Part shown: piece by piece, positions 61,013-64,000 of the stretch
Position numbering within the stretch: position 1 is the stretch's first letter
How the letters are laid out: the number at the start of each line of letters is the position of its first letter
Source: Penaeicola halotolerans
GTDB taxonomy: Bacteria > Bacteroidota > Bacteroidia > Cytophagales > Cyclobacteriaceae
Direction: 5' to 3'
Assembly (NCBI RefSeq): GCF_016464625.1
Contig: NZ_JAEAGO010000002.1
Location: forward strand, 186,001-250,000
DNA: 64,000 nucleotides
Position numbers and translations under genes: made by a program
Notes under the pieces: generated by a model
Seen by the model: the letters and a program-made list of their open reading frames with translations, nothing else
What the model was told of the DNA's origin: nothing
The model's database searches: none

Positions 61013-61030
61013 TATACCCGCTCGGGTATA
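61013..61030. promoter_or_regulatory. HipB operator 3
   Basis: TATACCC-GCTC-GGGTATA has the same arms again, 41 bp from operator 2. The regular 40-41 bp spacing (about four helical turns) puts all three sites on nearly the same DNA face. Confidence 0.85.
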
Positions 61031-61040
61031 ATTTAATTAG

Positions 61041-61172
61041 CTACAACGTTTTGCATATGGCTTGTGGCGATTTCGGAGCACTTCACCATTAACCAAGAAG
61101 AAACTAAGATAGAAGCACAAAGCTCCAAGTTTGCACGTCACCCCGCCTGACGCAAAACCCGTGTTATAGGGC
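61041..61172 (-). repeat. attC-like palindromic element upstream of hipBST
   Basis: The terminal arms are CTACAAC-G-TTTTGC (61041-61054) and GCAAAA-CCCGT-GTTATAG (61152-61169). On the minus strand this reads CTATAAC...GTTGTAG, like the R''/R' ends of an integron attC (RYYYAAC...GTTRRRY), with length about 130 bases. The middle holds a direct repeat (GCACTTCACC, GCACGTCACC). No integrase gene is in the window. Confidence 0.5.
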
Positions 61173-61182
61173 GTAGTTTTTG

Positions 61183-61830
61183 TTACCATATACCAATCCA
61201 GTTTTCTAATTTTCTTTTAAACTCGTCCACCGCAAGCCAAGTGTTTACTTTTTGTTCATCTCTCTTGTCGTATGCTGTCAAATACTGAATGTGAATTTTT
61301 TCTCCCTGTTTTAGTTCGGGAATTTTTGTCACAAATCCGTTCTGTTTCATTTCTGTTATTGACTGATAGAAATCTACTTTGTTTTTAAGTCTTGGTGGAA
61401 ACCAGTCGTCATTTTCTGCTCTTGAATTTAAAATTTCTCCGTCTTCTGTCCCAATGTGCAATGTCCACTCGTTACTGTCGGCTTGTATTGCGTCCAAATG
61501 CTCTCCTGTCGCTGTGTCAAAAGTTATTTCGCCATAGATATTGTCAAGCAAGCAATAGGTTTCTAGTTTCTCGTCAATGTCAGCCGTTTTCTCAATCCTA
61601 AAAATCCAGCCGAAACTGTCAGTCAAGGTCTCCCCATTATAAAGTGGAACTCTTATTTTAAATGAAACGATTTCAATGTTGTGTCCGTCCGTTTTAAAAA
61701 TTTCCGAACTGCCGTTTTCGTATTTCTTTGTCTCAATAACATTGTCTTGTCGGTTACAGATAAGTCCGCAACGAACAACTCCCAATGGTGTCTTAAATTC
61801 TCTTTTTATGTCAGTTGTCTGTGTCGTCAT
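61183..61830 (-). CDS. Hypothetical protein, single-gene cassette
   Basis: This 215-residue soluble protein has no signal peptide and no family that I recognise. It starts MTTQTTDIKREFKTPLGVVRCG and is rich in charged residues and beta strands. Notable segments are FGWIFRIEKTADIDEKLETY, GEITFDTATGEHLDAIQAD and a C-terminal FKRKLENWIGIW. It is flanked by 15-bp inverted sequences with one mismatch (61163-61177 and 61831-61845), within 5 bases of its stop and directly before its start. That supports a mobile-cassette origin. Function is unknown. Confidence 0.65.
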   Translation of the reverse strand: MTTQTTDIKREFKTPLGVVRCGLICNRQDNVIETKKYENGSSEIFKTDGHNIEIVSFKIRVPLYNGETLTDSFGWIFRIEKTADIDEKLETYCLLDNIYGEITFDTATGEHLDAIQADSNEWTLHIGTEDGEILNSRAENDDWFPPRLKNKVDFYQSITEMKQNGFVTKIPELKQGEKIHIQYLTAYDKRDEQKVNTWLAVDEFKRKLENWIGIW

Positions 61831-61845
61831 ACTATGCCCTATAAC
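61831..61845 (-). repeat. Inverted flank of the cassette gene
   Basis: ACTATGCCCTATAAC is the inverse complement, with one mismatch, of GTTATAGGGCGTAGT at 61163-61177. The pair brackets the gene at 61183-61830. It may be the end of a second, decayed attC-like site. Confidence 0.55.
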
Positions 61846-62033
61846 TTGTATATACCCGCTACAGACTTTCGCTTAGCTATCTACTATTAGTTGTATAAGC
61901 GAATGTATTGTGCGTGTATCTTTCTTTCAAAACAAGATAATGAAAGGAATACAATTTTCTAACAACTCAGTGAAATTTTGAGAATGGGAAACGGTAAGCT
62001 CTTAGCGCATGCGCTTATCTCAAATAGATAAAT

Positions 62034-62618
62034 CTACACCTGCTGGAGCAGTCGGCTGAAGGTCTCTGGGCGGATGGCGAGTAGGGAAGCGAGGTATTTG
62101 TAAGGCACTCTGGCGAGCAAGTGCGCAAAGGGCGACTGAGCAAAGTACTTTAAGCGCTCGGAAGCATTGGGTATGCGAGCGAGTAGCGCGCGCTCCTCAG
62201 CCATCAGGTAATATTGCTCCAGTAGTTGGCGATTGATCTTAGCAAATTCTGGATAGCCCTCTAGCGCTTCGTGCATCACCTCATAGCTGAGACACTCTAC
62301 CTGAGTAGGTTCTAGGGCTTGGATGGTTTCCTTCGCAGCTGATTGGTTGAAAAAGCCCGAAATAGATGTCACCAGCTCATTTTCACAGCTGATCCAAGTG
62401 GTCACTTCCTTTTTGCCAGACAGGAAATATCCTCGCATCAGCCCTGATTTGATGAAGAAAAGATTTTGACACTGCTGCCCCTGCTTGAGTACGATCTCAC
62501 CTTTGGCATAAGTCTTTGCCGTCATGTTTTGCGTCAGAAATACACTCAGTGCTTCTGATATCGGAAAAAGGGCATTCAAAAAATTTGTCGTATGGTTATT
62601 TTTCACGCTAGAAGTCAA
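62034..62618 (-). CDS. Crp/Fnr-family cyclic-nucleotide-binding regulator
   Basis: This protein of about 194 residues has a cNMP-binding beta-roll (KTYAKGEIVLKQGQQCQNLFFIKSGLMRGYFLSGKKEVTTWI, about residues 35-75) and a long dimerisation helix (FAKINRQLLEQYYLMAEERALL). A short helix-turn-helix-like end (PYKYLASLLAIRPETFSRLLQQV) follows. The Arg and Glu used to bind cAMP in Crp are not evident, as in many Bacteroidota members. The start is TTG 62618, with a GTG four codons later as the alternative. Targets are unknown. Confidence 0.85.
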   Translation of the reverse strand: MTSSVKNNHTTNFLNALFPISEALSVFLTQNMTAKTYAKGEIVLKQGQQCQNLFFIKSGLMRGYFLSGKKEVTTWISCENELVTSISGFFNQSAAKETIQALEPTQVECLSYEVMHEALEGYPEFAKINRQLLEQYYLMAEERALLARIPNASERLKYFAQSPFAHLLARVPYKYLASLLAIRPETFSRLLQQV

Positions 62619-62671
62619 ATTCGGGATAATACCTAAAGCTAAAAATAATCTGTAAAAAAAATACCCTCCAC

Positions 62672-62698
62672 AAAAAAACCTGCCCTTATCAGCAGGTT
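62672..62698 (-). terminator. Rho-independent terminator of the small membrane protein gene
   Basis: On the minus strand AACCTGC and GCAGGTT form a 7-bp stem overlapping the stop codon of the gene at 62697, followed by a run of T residues. Confidence 0.8.
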
Positions 62699-62936
62699 AT
62701 TTTATCTCTATAGGATCATTTTTAGGAATAAAGGGCGTCCCACCACTGCCATCAGGCCAAGTTACTCCTGGTGGCAGATCGATATGCGGAGGACTTTCTA
62801 TGCTGATACCGCCATCTCCACCATTGGAGTCTCCGCCTCTGCCCATCCATCTTTTGCGGCCGATGGTCGTCATAAAGTAGATCAGCATCACATAAGTCAA
62901 GCCGCACAGGATCAGGTCAATCACGAGGGAAGTCAT
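62697..62936 (-). CDS. Small single-pass membrane protein
   Basis: This 79-residue protein has one N-terminal membrane helix (VIDLILCGLTYVMLIYFMTTI, about residues 5-25), a basic patch (GRKRWMGRGG) and a Gly/Pro-rich tail (DSNGGDGGISIESPPHIDLPPG). By the positive-inside rule the tail is probably cytoplasmic. It has its own terminator, which supports it as a real gene. No family is recognised. Confidence 0.6.
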   Translation of the reverse strand: MTSLVIDLILCGLTYVMLIYFMTTIGRKRWMGRGGDSNGGDGGISIESPPHIDLPPGVTWPDGSGGTPFIPKNDPIEIK

Positions 62937-63094
62937 AGGCGTGTTTTTTACTAAGTTACATATAATCAGCGCATAAAGTCAATGTGCCGACCCTCTAATA
63001 CAAGAAAAAGTACACGCAGATTGTTCTAATTTGCCTCAAGATTTTATTTTTAAGCGAATCTGTTGGATATTTGCGCTCGAAATAATGAAGCACC

Positions 63095-63568
63095 ATGATC
63101 GTAAAAACTAGAAAATACAAGCTCGAAAATAAAACCTATATCAAAATAGGGATGACCAATATCGTCAAAGAACAGTGGTGGGTGATTCTCATTTACTTAG
63201 CCCTCAACGCTGGCTATTTCTTAGCTCCTTCTTGGTGGTGGTTTATCGGTTCTACGATCGCCCTTGTACTTTATGTATTGTTTTGGGTGATACAGTTCGT
63301 GGGTGTCACACAGCTCGATCAGAACAAGATGCTCTTTGAGAAATTGGCTTACGAAATAGACAGCCGACAAATCCTCATTAAACTCAATAGCAAGCAGGGC
63401 ATGCCTGTGACTTGGGATATGATCAAAGGGGCACAAGTGGTCAAAGATGCCTTTATCCTAAAGATGTCCAAAGCACAATTTATTCACTTGCCTTACAAGG
63501 TATTTGCTACAGATAATGAACGTAAGTTTGTAGAATCTGTCCTTAAGCGCAAAGGCTTGGTCAAATAA
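63095..63568 (+). CDS. YcxB-like small membrane protein
   Basis: This 157-residue protein has two adjacent membrane helices (about residues 29-45 and 49-70, WWVILIYLALNAGYFLAP and FIGSTIALVLYVLFWVI). A C-terminal cytoplasmic domain (MLFEKLAYEIDSRQILIKL, then GMPVTWDMIKGAQVVKDAFILKM, HLPYKVF, NERKFVESVL) matches the usual YcxB-like layout. Its function is unknown in general. It converges on the partial gene at the right edge, with a shared terminator between them. Confidence 0.7.
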   Translation: MIVKTRKYKLENKTYIKIGMTNIVKEQWWVILIYLALNAGYFLAPSWWWFIGSTIALVLYVLFWVIQFVGVTQLDQNKMLFEKLAYEIDSRQILIKLNSKQGMPVTWDMIKGAQVVKDAFILKMSKAQFIHLPYKVFATDNERKFVESVLKRKGLVK

Positions 63569-63580
63569 GCTAAAAATAGA

Positions 63581-63607
63581 AATCCCCAATGGCAGCCATT
63601 GGGGATT
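63581..63607. terminator. Bidirectional terminator at 63.6 kb
   Basis: AATCCCCAATGGC and GCCATTGGGGATT form a perfect 13-bp inverted repeat with a one-base centre, followed by TATTTTTTAA on the plus strand. It lies between convergent genes. Confidence 0.9.
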
Positions 63608-63612
63608 ATTTT

Positions 63613-64000
63613 TTAAGGTGTTAGAAGTCTAGCAACTTTCCCATTGTTTCCTGAAGCCCAAAAGCTACTGCCTCCTTTAGCGCGCTTCACTGTATGAAAG
63701 CCCTCTTCTGAAAAAGGTATCCAAGCTAGTCCATCGTAAGAATAATCGCTGCCTGTAGTTCCTACGCAAACCCATAGCGCAGGATCTTCTCTTAGCGCAA
63801 GTCCTGATCGATAGCCTTTTGGGGGATAATTGACAGTAATTCTCCACTGCAAGCCCTGATCAAAAGTCGTCACTGCATTTTGAATAGTATCTTCGGGAGC
63901 GGCATAGTCTCCTCCTACGGCATAGATCGCTTTGCTATCTACTGCCAGAGCAAAGATCCCTTGGCTCGCTAATCCTTGTTTGATGGGACTATTCATGGCT
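63613..64000 (-). CDS. Beta-propeller (YCF48/BNR-like) protein, C-terminal part
   Basis: The last 127 or more residues of a protein run off the right edge; the ATG at 63996 is probably internal. Blade-like motifs appear: GIFALAVDSKAIYAVGGDYAAP, TTFDQGLQW, SGLALREDPALWVCVGTTGSDYSYDGLAWIPFSEEGFHTV and WASGNNGKVARL. Such WIP-x-S/G-x-G-FH and ASG-x-G-x-(I/V)-A-x-L patterns are typical of YCF48-like or sialidase-type repeat proteins called oxidoreductase in Bacteroidota. The exact role is unknown. Confidence 0.7.
   Translation of the reverse strand, partial: AMNSPIKQGLASQGIFALAVDSKAIYAVGGDYAAPEDTIQNAVTTFDQGLQWRITVNYPPKGYRSGLALREDPALWVCVGTTGSDYSYDGLAWIPFSEEGFHTVKRAKGGSSFWASGNNGKVARLLTP

Noticed and set aside
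58228-61845. A true mobile integron
   Set aside because: No integrase or attI site is present in the window, so only attC-like structure is claimed.
62004-62015. Perfect 12-bp palindrome AGCGCATGCGCT after the Crp/Fnr gene
   Set aside because: It has no loop or T-run and is too short to assign a function.
1-64000. tRNA, rRNA, CRISPR arrays, insertion sequences and prophage genes
   Set aside because: I found no cloverleaf-like gene, no regularly spaced direct repeats with unique spacers, and no transposase or phage protein.

Overview
The window looks like chromosomal DNA of a Bacteroidota species, probably a marine Cytophagales relative. The evidence is direct: signal peptides ending in A-Q, a type IX secretion (T9SS) type B sorting domain beside a PorP/SprF protein, Asp-rich surface lipoproteins with FAS1 domains, a promoter box of the TAnnTTTG type, frequent TTG/GTG starts and an AT-rich sequence. 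The genus cannot be fixed from this sequence.

Region 1 (1-21842, minus strand) is a tightly coupled surface-polysaccharide locus, read right to left. It begins with a Wza-like SLBB exporter and a Wzz chain-length protein, followed by three enzymes of UDP-diacetamido-uronic acid synthesis (WbpE, WbpD and WbpB types). An AT-rich core follows: a sugar formyltransferase, WecE- and WecF-like proteins for a Fuc4N-type sugar, a Wzx flippase, several GT4 glycosyltransferases, an asparagine-synthase-type amidotransferase, a Wzy-like polymerase, a GH123-like secreted protein and a DUF1972 glycosyltransferase. A UDP-sugar 2-epimerase is cut by the left edge. The sugar pathway genes therefore flank an AT-rich, probably exchangeable module.

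Region 2 (22-28 kb, plus strand) carries a NarL-type response regulator and a TPR histidine kinase divergent from region 1, a secreted protein of unknown role and a membrane-anchored AraC regulator.

Region 3 (28-37.3 kb) is a four-gene operon: a small secreted protein, a 2152-residue T9SS adhesin (C-type lectin domain and six nearly identical MBG repeats), PorP/SprF and an OmpA-like protein. A Fur-family regulator, two FAS1 lipoproteins (one fused to a cupredoxin domain with a full type 1 copper ligand set) and a radical SAM/SPASM protein follow.

Region 4 (41.9-57.3 kb) is a second polysaccharide locus (Wza, Wzz, Wzx, GT2, Wzy-like, GT4, acyltransferase, GT4, DUF1972 GT). It converges on two Wzi-like outer-membrane proteins and a lipoprotein. 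Neither locus shows an initiating phosphoglycosyl transferase, a Wzc-type kinase domain or dTDP-sugar synthesis genes.

Region 5 (57.3-64 kb) is accessory. A 1-kb gene-poor stretch has palindromic and tandem repeats. Small genes separated by attC-like palindromes follow, including a tripartite HipB-HipS-HipT toxin-antitoxin system with three evenly spaced operators. The window ends with a Crp/Fnr regulator, small membrane proteins and a truncated beta-propeller-like protein. I see no tRNA, rRNA, CRISPR array or insertion sequence.
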